The notes below the pieces were generated by a model. That model saw nothing but the letters and a program-made list of their open reading frames with translations, did no database searches and was not told the DNA's origin. A stretch of DNA of 64,000 bases from Mixophyes australis. Its lineage: Eukaryota; Chordata; Amphibia; Anura; Limnodynastidae. The stretch lies in the NCBI GenBank assembly GCA_036250195.1, contig JAVHZZ010000001.1:374958707-375022706 (forward strand), read 5' to 3'. Both the position numbers and the translations under genes were made by a program. How positions within the stretch are numbered: position 1 is the first letter of the stretch; each line of letters opens with the position of its first letter. Positions 1-11,700 of the stretch are shown here, one piece after another.

Positions 1-323
1 TCATCTAATATACAGCACTACATAATCTGTTCTGCTTTGTTTCTCAGTGGAGCCATAATGCCCCCTAGTGGCCACTGAAATTCATTACAACTACTATACA
101 CAGCTGTAGCAACTATTTTCACCTATTGTCTTCCTGACATATCATTGTCTCCCTGACACAGCATTGTCTCCCCAAGTACCCAGTTCTGACACAATTGTTC
201 TGGGTAACTTTGCTATAGTGGAGACCGGAGTTATGTCCACCTAGACCACGTGGATCTGTCCCCCACCCATCTGCTTCATACTCAAACGTCAGTGTTCAGC
301 TCCTCAGCGAGTTTGCATCCAAC
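1..323. other. Upstream flank and probable L1 5' UTR
   Basis: No reading frame or recognised RNA gene is visible. The part closest to ORF1 (roughly 200-323) is probably the LINE 5' UTR. The first 200 bases may be flank or more 5' UTR, and the sequence does not settle which. Confidence 0.4.
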
Positions 324-1244
324 ATGAATAAACCCGCAGGAAGAGGGCGCAAGGGTACGACAGGAGAGATCACTCAACATTTCTCACACCAAGACAAAGC
401 TCCTTCTTCATCTCCTCCTCATTCACCTTCTGGGAACCCCGGCGGTCAGGACCCTCCATCCACAACCATCCCCTCAACCAAGGCAGACTTTGCTGAATTA
501 CGGAACCTAATTGTTGAGCGTACCAACGCTTTCTCCGTGGATCTTCAGAAAGCTATAGGGGATCTTAAAGCAGAAATGGTTGTAATTTCCAAGAGAACAT
601 CGGTTTTGGAAAACAAAATGGAGTCGTCACTCACCTTTCAAAATGAGGCCTCAAAGGACCTGGATTTTCTACTCAAAGAAAATGACTTCATGAGAGATAA
701 ATTGGAGGATGTTGAGAACAGGGAACGCCGCAATAACCTCAGACTTCACAATATCCCTGAATCAGTCGAACCCAAAGATCTGGAGGAATACGTGATCAGA
801 TTCTTCTCCTCTCTGAACTCCACATTATCCAATCACCCGTTGGAGATCGGCCTGGCTCTGAGACCCAGGCCGAAGGATGCTGATCCCCCTCGGGACGTAA
901 TTTTGCGTTTACTATCCTTCAAGACCAAAGAGCTCATATCTAATGCAGTCAGGAATTCCCCCTACACTCTCTTCGAAGGAACTCGTATCCAAATATTCCA
1001 AGACCTTGCTCCCTCAACGATAGCCAAGAGACGGGATCTCAGGGAGGTAACGCGCATCCTCAGAGAGAATGGCTACAAATATCGCTGGGGGTTCCCTTTT
1101 CGCCTGACAATCGAAGTGGAGGGACGTCCGGAATCGATTTGTACCCCTAACGAAGGAAAGGACTTACTTCACAGGCTCCATCTCTTTCGTCTAGACAGGA
1201 CCGTTGGAGGAAATTCCCAGAGCTCTTCGCAACAACCTCCGTGA
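324..1244 (+). CDS. L1 ORF1 protein (RNA-binding chaperone)
   Basis: The frame encodes 306 residues. The N-terminus is a low-complexity Ser/Pro/basic stretch (about residues 1-50). A heptad-like coiled coil follows (about 55-133), and then the family signature ENRERRNNLRLHNIPE opens the RRM (about 133-230). A basic C-terminal domain (about 230-290) completes the usual L1 ORF1p order. Known family members trimerise through the coiled coil and coat LINE RNA with nucleic-acid chaperone activity. The ATG sits about 590 bases before ORF2 and the frame has no stops, so it could still be translated. Its length is ordinary for vertebrate L1 ORF1p. The identification is firm at family level; activity is not shown. 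Confidence 0.92.
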   Translation: MNKPAGRGRKGTTGEITQHFSHQDKAPSSSPPHSPSGNPGGQDPPSTTIPSTKADFAELRNLIVERTNAFSVDLQKAIGDLKAEMVVISKRTSVLENKMESSLTFQNEASKDLDFLLKENDFMRDKLEDVENRERRNNLRLHNIPESVEPKDLEEYVIRFFSSLNSTLSNHPLEIGLALRPRPKDADPPRDVILRLLSFKTKELISNAVRNSPYTLFEGTRIQIFQDLAPSTIAKRRDLREVTRILRENGYKYRWGFPFRLTIEVEGRPESICTPNEGKDLLHRLHLFRLDRTVGGNSQSSSQQPP

Positions 1245-1836
1245 TTTGTAAAGTTGATTCTTTGATTGTGAATACTTGAAGTAACACTGTTTTTATTTCT
1301 CCTTTCTTTTCGTCTTCTCTTGACCTTCAAATGTTTATATTTTGTCTTAATTTCTCAACAAATGTTCACATATTCATGTTGGTTCTTTGGTCGCTTTACA
1401 TTTAGTTGTAACCGATTGCATGTTTAGCTGATGTTTCATTCTAATGTTTTAGTCACAGACGGGCGGGGGACACTCTCTGTCCTCTTGGCCGCGCACCCGT
1501 ATATACTGGGATTTACTTAAACGTTCATTCTGTAGTTTAAATACTTTACGCATTCCCAAACCCTGTGCCTTAGTTTAGATATTAGAATAGGCATAATCTG
1601 CCTAGTTTTTTGGCTTACATAGGTCTATTAGGCACTATCCTAGTAGGTTTCTCCTTGGCCTCTGAGGCTCGAACCTACTCCCTTACCTTTCTTCTCTATT
1701 TCCTCATACATTTTTTTCTTTCCTTTACTCTATTTTTCCCTCCCCAGTCATCCCTTCCCTCCTCCCTAACCCCCTCGTATTGCAGTTTTGGAGACTATTT
1801 CTCTATTTCCTGGTATTCCCCCCATGAATACTGATC
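1245..1836 (+). other. L1 inter-ORF spacer
   Basis: This is a T- and C-rich stretch between the two LINE frames. A short open frame at 1610-1834 has no recognisable domain and is probably spurious. Nothing else is seen. Confidence 0.6.
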
Positions 1837-4800
1837 ATGAGTTTTACGTCACTTTCCCTTAATGTTAAAGGGCTCAACACACCTCAAAAGCGTTCCATGC
1901 TATTCCATACTCTACACAAACTTAATGGTGATATAATTTTTTTGCAGGAGACTCAATTCAGGGCCGGCGGCCATCCCTCCTTGACCTCAAGAAGATTCTC
2001 CAGTGCCTATTATTCCTCTCACTCTTCAAAGAAAAATGGAGTTGCCATTCTCCTTCGCAATTCAGTGCCGTTTGTCATGTCAGCAGTCAAGGATGACCCT
2101 GAGGGCCGGTTCCTCTTCTTATCTGGAAAGATTGGTCATCTCGACATAACCTTTGCTAACATCTATGCTCCAAATACAGGTCAGACAACCTTCTTCACAC
2201 ACTTTTTCTTGGAATTACATCAATTTCGTAAGGGTCTGCTTCTACTTGGAGGGGACTTTAATACGGTTATGTCCCCCCTTTTAGACAGATATGCCCCTAG
2301 ACATTCCCCCCCCCCATCCTCACATACAAAACACTTGCTAAAACAGGTTACTGAGGCTGGCCTATTTGATGTCTGGAGAGCGTTATACCCTACATCTAGG
2401 GATTATACGTTTTACTCTTTTCCCCATCAAACTTACTCACGGATTGATATGTTCATGGGTTGTACAAATATTTTCCAAAATATAAAAAAAAGCCGATATA
2501 GTTTCTAATACGTGGTCAGATCATTCTATCTTATCTTTAACGGTTGACCTGTTTCGGAGTCCTCGAGGCAGAACATCTTGGAAATTAAACGAGACTCTTC
2601 TTAAACTCCCAGGGTTTAAAGACCTAATATCTGACTCCATCACAAAATATTTTGAAACCAACTCTAATCCAGAAGTTCAGATCCCCACTATTTGGGAAGC
2701 TCACAAAGCGGTCATACGGGGGGATGTCATCCAGTTTGCCTCTCGCAGAAAAAAAGAACGCAATGAGACTCTCAATAAACTCACACTCCAGCTTAAACGT
2801 CTGGAAGCATTGCACAAGGAGTCTAGTACCCACCTAGTTATGCAAGAAATACAAAAAACCAGAGGTGAAATTCAGTCTATTCTCGCAGAGAGAACAGAAC
2901 GCCAATTAAGATGGCTTAATCAAACTTTTTTCGAGAAAGGGAATAAGGCTGATTCGCTCCTGGCCAGGAGATTAAGAGCCAAGCGGGGCTCTCAAATGAT
3001 CAACTCAATCAGAAATAAAAAGGGGGATCTATCCTACGACCCTAGGATCATAAATAAAACTTTCCATAGCTACTATGAAAACCTGTACAACCTCCACAAG
3101 GACCAGACCTCCCCTAGAGCATCTCTTCAAACTATCAACACCTACTTGGACAAATGTTCATTACCCTCACTAACCTCCCTTCAGGCCTCTTCCCTTAACG
3201 AAGCTATTTCCAGTGAAGAAATAGTATTGGCATTAAAATCACAAAAGAACTCTAAGGCCCCTGGTCCTGATGGCTTCATGATGTTATACTACAAAACTTT
3301 CTCCAAAGAATTGGTGCCCCACCTGTCCCAGCTGTTTAACTACATTCTCACGGGGGGTAAATTTCATGCTGAATCCACCCGCTCCAATATAGTGGTGATC
3401 CCTAAGCCTAATAAAGATCCTACATGCTGCCCTAGTTACCGCCCAATATCATTAATCAACGCAGACATCAAGCTTTTTGCCAAAATACTGGCGAACCGTT
3501 TAAATGTCTATATGTCAACTTTGGTCTTCCCAGACCAAGTGGGCTTTGTTCCCACCAGGCAGGCTCTGGATAACACTAGGCGCACAATAGACATTATTGC
3601 CCATGTTAATCAGAACAAGATTCCATCCGTTGTCCTAGCATTAGATGCCGAAAAGGCTTTTGACAGACTCTCTTGGCCTTTCATGTTTAGCACACTAAGT
3701 CACTTCAGCTTAAACGGGGTTTAGGCAATGGTACCAGACAAGGGTGCCCCTTATCTCCCTTGCTGTACGCCCTAAGCATAGAACCTTTGGCTGCGGCTAT
3801 CAGACCAAACCCAGACATTTCAGGACTACAAATTGGTCCCCGTCATTTTAAAATCTCGTTATTCGCAGATGACGTCTTATTGACACTTTCAAATCCCCTT
3901 ATTTCACTCCTAAATCTTCTCAAGGAACTTAAGGAATACGGTCTCCTATCAAACTATAAAATTAATAGCACTAAATCGGAAGCCCTTTCGCTTCAAGTCT
4001 CCAATGTTACTAAAGCTATACTCGAATCCTCGTTCGATTTTCAATGGCGCCCCAAGGCGGTGCGTTACTTGGGGATCCAGATTACAAAAGAATATAAACA
4101 ACTGTTCCATGCTAATTATACTCCCCTTTTTGACTCAATAAAAAGGGACCTGTCAAAATGGGATTCGCTTTTTGTATCCTGGTTCGGTAGAATTAATGCA
4201 ATAAAGATGAACGTTTTGCCAAGAGTCCTCTACCTCTTTCAGACATTACCCATACCAGTCCCAGGCACTTATCTAGCGAATTTACAAACTATCTGCGGCA
4301 ATTTTATTTGGCAAGGGAAAAAATCAAGACTTAAAAGATCCTGCTTAGCTAAATCCTCTCAGTCAGGAGGATACGGATTGCCGCTATTTGAACGGTATTA
4401 TCATGCTGTTAACCTTAGCCATATCATTTCCTGGCAGTCAGCTCCGGGGATTAAAAGATGGGTCGACCTGGAGAATGCCCATACTCCAACCCACAACTTG
4501 AACTCATTACCCTGGCTCCCCAGGAATCAAAGGCCGGCCTCAGTGTACTCGCACCCCTCCATACAGTTTACACTTAACCTGTGGGATAAGCTTCACAAAA
4601 AGTGGGAACTCACCTCATTCCCTTCTCCACTCACCCCGCTGTGGCACCACCCAGATTTCCCGTTGGGAAACAATCAGTCATTCTCACGCCCATGGCAAGA
4701 GGCGGGCATCACTCAGTTTACCCACATTCTGGGAGAATATGCTCCCCAGACCTTTCCAGATATCAGAGAGAAAAAGGGCCTCCCCTCATCCCTACACTTT

Positions 4801-5502
4801 GCTTACATAAAAATCAGAGGCTTCATACAATCACTCTGCAGGTCCTCCAAACTACGTAAACCCACACCTTTCGAGAGGAGATGTTTGCGCAGCTCAGTTT
4901 CTCAAGGACTGATATCACTGGTGTATCACATTTTCTTGAGTCCAAAATCTGATTCAATTGAATCCTTCGAGGAGGCTTGGCTTCAGGACACTGGCAAGGT
5001 TCTGGATCAGGAGGGATGGTCTCGGCTCAGAGTGAGAATCTCTAAAATCTCCATCAATACCTCAATACGAGAGAACACATTTAAAGTATACACTAGATGG
5101 TATTTGGTGCCTACAAGACTACATACAATTTATCCTGGTACCTCAGATCTATGTTGGAGAGGCTGTGGAGAGGTGGGCTCATTTTTCCACATTTGGTGGA
5201 CATGTCCTAGTATCTGTATTTTAGACATCGAGGTGGTGCCCGACCCAATGGTCATGCTGCTATGTTCCCAAGTTAAAGCTCTAAATAAACAGGGAGACAG
5301 ACTTGTCCAACACATCTGTGCTGCTACTCGCCTGCAACTAGCGAAAGAGTGGAAATCCCCCCACCCACCTAGCCTTCAAAGTGTAGTTTCCCGTGTGTGG
5401 TACTTGGCCACTATGGAATATATTACCAATCTTCTTCATGACAAAATTCAAAATTTCCACAAGGTCTGGGACTACCATCAAGCAACAACGCCCGCCACCT
5501 GA
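1837..5502 (+). pseudogene. L1 ORF2 (endonuclease-reverse transcriptase), frameshifted and deleted
   Basis: The endonuclease is in frame 1 (1837-2490): LSLNVKGLNTPQKR, FLQETQF, GGDFNTV and the SRID motif are all visible. A length change in an A run at about 2484-2491 shifts the frame, and the last endonuclease motif (TWSDHS) reads on in frame 2. The RT in frame 2 shows NSKAPGPDGF, PSYRPISL, DQVGF and LALDAEKAFD, and stops at 3724. Frame 1 resumes at about 3721 with GNGTRQGCPLSP and the catalytic FADD (near 3862-3873), then runs to 5502. Compared with the family, roughly 30-40 residues are missing between LNGV and GNGT, so bases are deleted as well as frameshifted. Near the C-terminus a Cys/His cluster (CWRGC...H...C) matches the L1 C-terminal zinc motif. 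The parent enzyme nicks DNA and reverse-transcribes LINE RNA; this copy is dead. Confidence 0.92.
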
Positions 5503-5946
5503 AAATGTTCTCCGACATATACTTAAGATATACCCCATCTCCCCTTTACCCTCGTTCTTCCCTTCTTTACACACTTTTTCTATCTTCTTCCCCCCCCCCC
5601 CCCCCTTTTTTTTTCTTTTTTTTTCCTTATTTTATAGAAAAAAAAGTGATAAAAATGATGTAATAACTTTATGGAGTTCCACGGTAGTTGAGTTCTTTGT
5701 AATTCATTGGTAGACTGGATCAACCTTCTAGTCTAATTTACATTTCCTCATCTCTCTTATTTATATAGATTAACTCATTGTTAAAATACTAAAACAAATT
5801 TTTTGTAATCTGCTTCATGTTTTGTAATAACTTTCTATAATTTCACCGTTATTTCTTGATTCATCTACCTCAACTTATTTTTTTATTTATGTAACCTACT
5901 GTGTGGATCTCATGTTCTTGCAAAAATAAAGAGATTAAAAAAAAAA
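5503..5946 (+). other. L1 3' UTR, polypyrimidine tract and A tail
   Basis: A C/T homopolymer tract (about 5589-5632) is followed by AT-rich sequence, an AATAAA signal at about 5925 and an A run ending near 5946. This is ordinary LINE 3' architecture. Confidence 0.75.
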
Positions 5947-6238
5947 TGATACGTCTTTCGAGTGAAAGTAATCTTGTGTGGGGCAGTGATATCTGAATAC
6001 ATTTTGTAAAAATGTGGGTGCTTGCGTGTGAGTATCAATGCAGCTGTACATCCCAAGAAATGGCAATATATTTTACTCTTCTTTTTTTTTTAATACTTAT
6101 CAATTTTTAAAGTGTCATTCAGTGACATCTATATTAAAAAAGGGGTGTTTGCATGTGAGGTTTTTTTCTGGGCATTTTCATCATTCAGCAACTGCATGTA
6201 GAACGTTGCAGCAGCTGCAAAATAAATGACATCTTCCA
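5947..6238. other. Single-copy spacer before the duplication
   Basis: AT-rich sequence between the LINE tail and the start of the duplicated segment. Nothing recognisable, and no match in unit B. Confidence 0.5.
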
Positions 6239-8584
6239 TGTCACCAACTGAAGCCAGCCCATTAGATAAATTAAACAACAACAAAAATTTAATGTAAGGT
6301 GCAAGAGATAAGAATGTTGAAATGCTACGCACACAATAAATTTGCAACAACATGTATCATGGAGAGTGACGAGGCAGTAACAATCAGATGTCATTAGATG
6401 GACCAAGGCATCAGTAGTTATTTAGACAAGTAGAAACCAATTGTACACAGCTACGTAATTTGCTGTCACTATATAAATAAATGATTATCATAGACAAAGC
6501 TGGCCTGTACTTATACCAAAAACTCAAACACTAGTACTATGCACTTCTCAATGGGCAGATTATTTATCGTTAGCCAACAGCAGAGCTACAAGTGAGGCAG
6601 GTCTGTGCCATAATGCTGCCCTTGTGAAAAATATATATGCAGTGTATATATACATCCAGTTACTATGTCCAGTTTGAAATTGAAATGTCAGTCTTGATTT
6701 ATGCTTTTGGCTAAGCTCAAGAGTAGTATCTGACCTAGTACGGTTGGTTCAGGACAACCTGCATTCTGATTGGACAGGTCCCCTTGGTCTGATGCAGGAA
6801 GGCTGGTGGAGTTTGGAGCCCAAGCTGCCTATGCCTCAGCGGGACAGGGCCGTAGGTTACCTAAAAATGCAGTGGTGGTGGGACTGGAACCCTCATCTGG
6901 CACAATCCTGGTGTAAAGGGGACTGCCCGAGGCTTGCAGTGATGGTGGTCCCCAAGACCCATGTATTTAACTATGGAATGTATATAATATATAATATGTA
7001 AAACAAATAGGCCAATAGTTGCTCTCCCTAAATAGTAAAATAGGAGCAAAAACAACTCCAAATTACATTATTTATTCTATTTTTCACAATTTTTAATTAA
7101 ATCCAGAGCCAAAACCAAAAATCATGATTTTAAATTGCCAAACATTTTGTAAACTAGGTGATATGAACTAAAATACTGTACATAATCTCACGTAACATTT
7201 ATAGATCTAAAAATCCCTCTAAGAGAAGGATGCATTCCTAAGTTATAAATAAATTCATGCAGGTATGTTTTTTTTGCAGTAAATGGACTTCTCCAGTGCT
7301 TTATTTCCAAAATACCTATTATCACTATCTTAGAGGTCAGCCATTTCATTTTATCCATTGTTTTATTCTAAGTCTGCCCATTGCCCAAACAATAGCAATG
7401 GGCCAGGCCGGACCGTCCCTTATTCAATGCTTTGACCTCTATAGGCTGAGATGTCCACTGCTATCTGTTGCCTTAGAGAGGCAGCAATTTACACAGTGAT
7501 GTGGTGGCCAGGATCAATATAAAATGGTTTCTGACTTCGAAACAAGTCCATTAGGCTATCATTAGCAGTGAGGGTTCATCACTGCTGTGTGGTTACTGTA
7601 ATTAATTTACTTAATTAGTATAAATCTAATAAGGGATTTAAAAATTATGATTCTCAATTACAGTTTAAAACAATTCTGAAACAAGATTTAGATGTTAAAA
7701 GTATTTTCGATCTGATTTTTTTCAAAGAGGGACTATTTGGTGATTGTTACTATGACTGTGAATAGCCAGAATCACCTTTAGTCAGTGGGCTCTTCCGCAA
7801 ACTCAAATGCTAAGGTTAGACTGTGACACAAACTAGCAGAATGTTTTCTTTTTCCTCTTTTCAAACCTTGCTCAAATAGATGCTTTACTAAAAATATGCA
7901 GCATAATGGAATGAATATCTTCAACTCATCAACTTAAATAAATATTAAATTAAATAATATAAACAATCTATCATTAAGACTGTTGATGTAAAATTGTATG
8001 TTTTTTTAACTTGGACAAACCATTCTTTAAAAAAAAATCATAAACATAAATAAAAGGGGCTAGTTTTTCTTACATGTACTAATGAATATGGATAGCAAAA
8101 TAATAATTTCATGGGGCTCTCAGCCTCAAAATATTTTTTAAAAGCAGGGTGTGGTCTACATTTATATATTCATAGAAAACAGAAGGGTGAGCACAAAACA
8201 GTGTAATATTATTAGATACTAGAAAATGTTTTTAACCTCTAGTGTGAGTACATTTATTGGGATGTACCAGGCTTCTCTGATTAGAGGTATAGATCTACGT
8301 TTTGGATAAAGTATTCAGTGAAATACCATACATAAAAACCTACAAGAATTGGGAGACCATTATACGTTAGTATAAAAGCGCACATTTTAATAGCTGTTTC
8401 TTTTATCCTGGCTGTGGAAACAATATGACAGTTCACACATATGATAATAAATACAAATATGCAGTAACAAAGGACATATTAACATCCTTTTACACAACAG
8501 TTATACAAAAATAAATACAAAATAAATCATGCTGACACATTAGGTATTTTCACTTTAAAATCATTTCTGATAGGCCCATGATGG
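6239..8584. other. Upstream intergenic region of gene copy A
   Basis: AT-rich, mostly single-copy sequence apart from its duplicate at 35934-38094 and 42831-43040. Short open frames such as 6744-7001 recur in unit B only because the duplication is recent; they lack domains. No RNA gene or transposon end recognised. Confidence 0.5.
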
Positions 8585-8587
8585 TGA

Positions 8588-8765
8588 TGACATCACCAGT
8601 GTCCACTGTAACCATGGAGACGGCAGTAAATAAACAGCTACAGAGTTGTTTATGTTTGATTTGACCTAATGGCAGTTGATGGTCAGGTCAGAGGACATCT
8701 CATCTGAGAGAGACTAGAGAGATATTACCCATTGCTACCTTACCATATTACCTTACATCAGTATC
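8588..8765 (+). promoter_or_regulatory. Proximal promoter of gene copy A: CRE-like site and RFX X-box
   Basis: TGACATCA at 8588-8595 is one base from the palindromic CRE. GTAACCATGGAGAC at 8608-8621 matches the RFX X-box half site GTNRCC with a degenerate second half. Both lie within 180 bases of the ATG. RFX factors with CREM/ATF-type factors typically drive ciliary and spermatid genes, so this pair suggests such expression. Both motifs are unchanged in unit B (43041-43048 and 43061-43074). No TATA box was recognised. Binding is inferred only. Confidence 0.5.
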
Positions 8766-11700
8766 ATGGCAGGTAAGATTTCTTGTCATCTAATGCATAA
8801 TAACTCATGGCAGTGTAAAATTAATTATGTCAAGCTAAAACCAAATGCAATACATAAACATAACTTATGATGGTAAGTGACAACCAAGTATTCAGATTTG
8901 TGTATTATTATCTAAACTATTTCTAAAATTTTCATGGGACATATTGAATTCTTGAAATGTATCAATGGGAATTAAATATTTTTGAGCAATCTAATATTGT
9001 GACGTTAGTCAATATATAAAATATACTATATTATTTTGTCAGTCTTGTATGTCAAATTCATTGATGAGTTTTAGGCTGTAACACAACATCACCAGTTTTC
9101 TTTTTAACTATGAGATGTTTATCCATTAAACCAGGGGTAGGCAACCTGCGGCTCTCCAGGTGTTGTGAAACTACAAGTCCCAGCATGCTTTGCCAGTAGA
9201 TAACCAGCAGATAGGTGGCAAGGCATGCTGGGATTTTTAGTTTCACAACACCTGGAGAGCCGCAGGTTGCCTACCCCTGCATTAAACTGTGAAATAAATA
9301 AACAAAGTGAGATATGTTTACTTAAATGATAATTTCATCTAAAACTAAAAGTCATTTATGGATGGATTTCAAAAAGATAGGGAAAAATGAAAGCTATATT
9401 TACTTTTAGACTGGCTTTACCCCCATCAGGCAGGTCCCCGAATGCACCAAGGGTTCCTCTCTGCAATCCTAAGTCAGTCCTGTTTCATACAGTCTGAGCA
9501 TGTGTCATGGCCCCTCATGTATGACAACACTGCTGCGTGTTTCTGTCAGGCCATCACTAGTAAGAGAGACGATCACAATCTAGGCAGATACAAATATTAA
9601 TAAGTATTACAACTTCTACATGTAAATGGGCATTAGGTATGAAAGAAAATGAGCCATTATAAGTATACTGTTACTAAGCTGTGATATAATGGATCGCTAA
9701 GGAAACGTAAATGTCCCTCTCACTGAAAAAGTGAGGTTAGTCTGATAAAAACCGACATTGCACTTTATTGCAGAGTCTTTCCACTCTTCATTTTCAAACT
9801 CAAGCTCTAAACTCAGGTCACCATCGTGCAGAGGGAAGTCAGGATTACACCTAGACACCCGCCATGATGCATTAGGATGGGGGTAATCAACATACTTGTT
9901 TCAGTGTAAAAAACAATTACTCCTCTTAAAATATTAAGGCATAATTCTATCCAATGTGGATTATAACATTATACTGGTAATTCATGGTACATTGACTTAT
10001 AACATTATATAATTGCAAGTAAAAAAACAAATAAGCAGGACACACTTGGCCCAACAAACTGTGCAATACTATGATCCCTTTTAAGCAGATACCGTTACCT
10101 CCCAAATTTAGCTTTGCACAAAACAGTTTTGTCAACTTCCAACATTATTTATCTTTTAATTTCCAGCACTCATGCTAATATTATTAAAAATGTTGGACCA
10201 TATAAAATGGGCCTCAATTGTGACTAATAAGCATTCAAAGTTCAGTGTAGTATTTTATTATTATTATTATCGTTTATTTGTAAGGCGCCACAAGGTTTCC
10301 TCAGCGCTGTACATGGTATAAACAGTAGACTATACAGGGTAAGACAGTACAGAACAATAAACACAAAGTACCAGTACTTCAGAAACTCCAGGCAGGCAGA
10401 TACAGTAGAGACGGAGTGGAAGAACAGGTATGGAGACAGGAGGGAAGATGGGCCCTGCTCATACGAGCTTACATCCTAAGGGAGGGTAAACAGAATCAGA
10501 TACATAAGGGAGCCAGTGAAGCGACGGGGAGAGAGAAAGGGGGCAGGGGAAAACTAGAAGTAGTCTTATATAACATACACTGCGTGCAATGTAATGATAT
10601 GTATGGGATATATATAACCAGAAAAAGTGTTTGAAAAGAAAACGAATTCCTGAAACAGCAGTTATAGAAAGACAGTGATGACTATATAGGGACTGAGCCA
10701 TTAAAAAAGTATCTGTTTTTTGTGCGTATCGTACGCAATTCCTTTCTGCACATGCCCAGAACAAGGACACTCGGCCGTCGATGAAAGCAAGTCCGCTGCG
10801 CATGACAACGCAAATAACTGTTACAACGGCCTATGATTTCGGGGAGTGAACAGGGCAGGGAAGAGGCTTGTGCCCATACTCGATGCACAATGTGGGCGTG
10901 CCAAACTGAAGTGAATGCAGCCACGTTAACATGAAGCTCTGTGTTTGTAAAAGTTTCTTGTTTTTCTGCCGTATCTCTTGCACCAGCTAAGGGTCTAGTC
11001 TAAGTCCTGGGTCAGTATTGTATGCATGCTATAACATGTGTCTGCAATCAGGAGCAACTGTAACAATGTATTTTATGTACAGTAGACATTAAGGACAGCC
11101 TAATGCAGTGATGGCTAACCTTTTCGGCTTGGTGTGTCAAAAATCAGAAAAAAGTGTAGCCTTCCTCGGGTCGCGTGTCACTTAAAAAAAATAATATATA
11201 TATATATATAATTTAATAAAAATATAAATATAAAACAACACTACATAAGATTGCTTGTGGCCAGTATCTGGTTTCACCCTGTAGCCCAATGACAAATTAT
11301 ATATATATATATATAATTTGTCATTGGGCTACAGGGTGAAACCAGATACTGGCCACAAGCAATGTTATGTAGTGTTTTTATTAATAGACAAAAGACTCCA
11401 TTTCTGGTGAACCTGCAGGGTATGCAGAGCTGTGTGATTATATATAAAAATATTGTATTATAGGATAAAAAACTTTTTTAATCCTATAATACAATATTTA
11501 TATATAATCAGACATAACATTGCTGTTGGCCACTATCTGAGGCTATTTTACTATTAAATATTATAAATAGCCCTTACAAGCCCTACCGTGCTCCAGGGAA
11601 GCGCGCCATTGAAGTAATGCCGGGAGATATACAAAAGGGAGGAGCTGCTGCGACCGCGCGTGCGCAGCAGCTCCATTTCGCTGACGGGGAGATGTACAGC

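Larger units (their letters stand above)
200..5946 (+). mobile_element. L1-type LINE (Tx1/L1 group), nearly full length
   Basis: Two reading frames in LINE order (a coiled-coil/RRM ORF1, then an endonuclease-reverse transcriptase ORF2) are followed by a 3' UTR, an AATAAA signal and a short A tail ending near 5946. The 5' boundary is uncertain; about 120 bases of likely 5' UTR precede ORF1. I could not define a target-site duplication. The element lies outside the segmental duplication that begins at 6239. ORF1 is open, but ORF2 has a one-base frameshift and a deletion within the RT, so this copy cannot move by itself. Confidence 0.9.

Noticed and set aside
3760..5502. An apparently separate 580-residue protein
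   Set aside because: It is the second half of LINE ORF2; the start is not an ATG and the RT motifs continue from the upstream frame.
6744..7001. 85-residue frame almost conserved in unit B (36437-36700)
   Set aside because: Conservation is explained by the recent duplication; it lacks an ATG start in context, splice signals and domains.
10640..10930. Possible tRNA-derived SINE or RNA gene upstream of exon 2
   Set aside because: No A/B box pair or cloverleaf could be made out; the sequence is simply shared with unit B.
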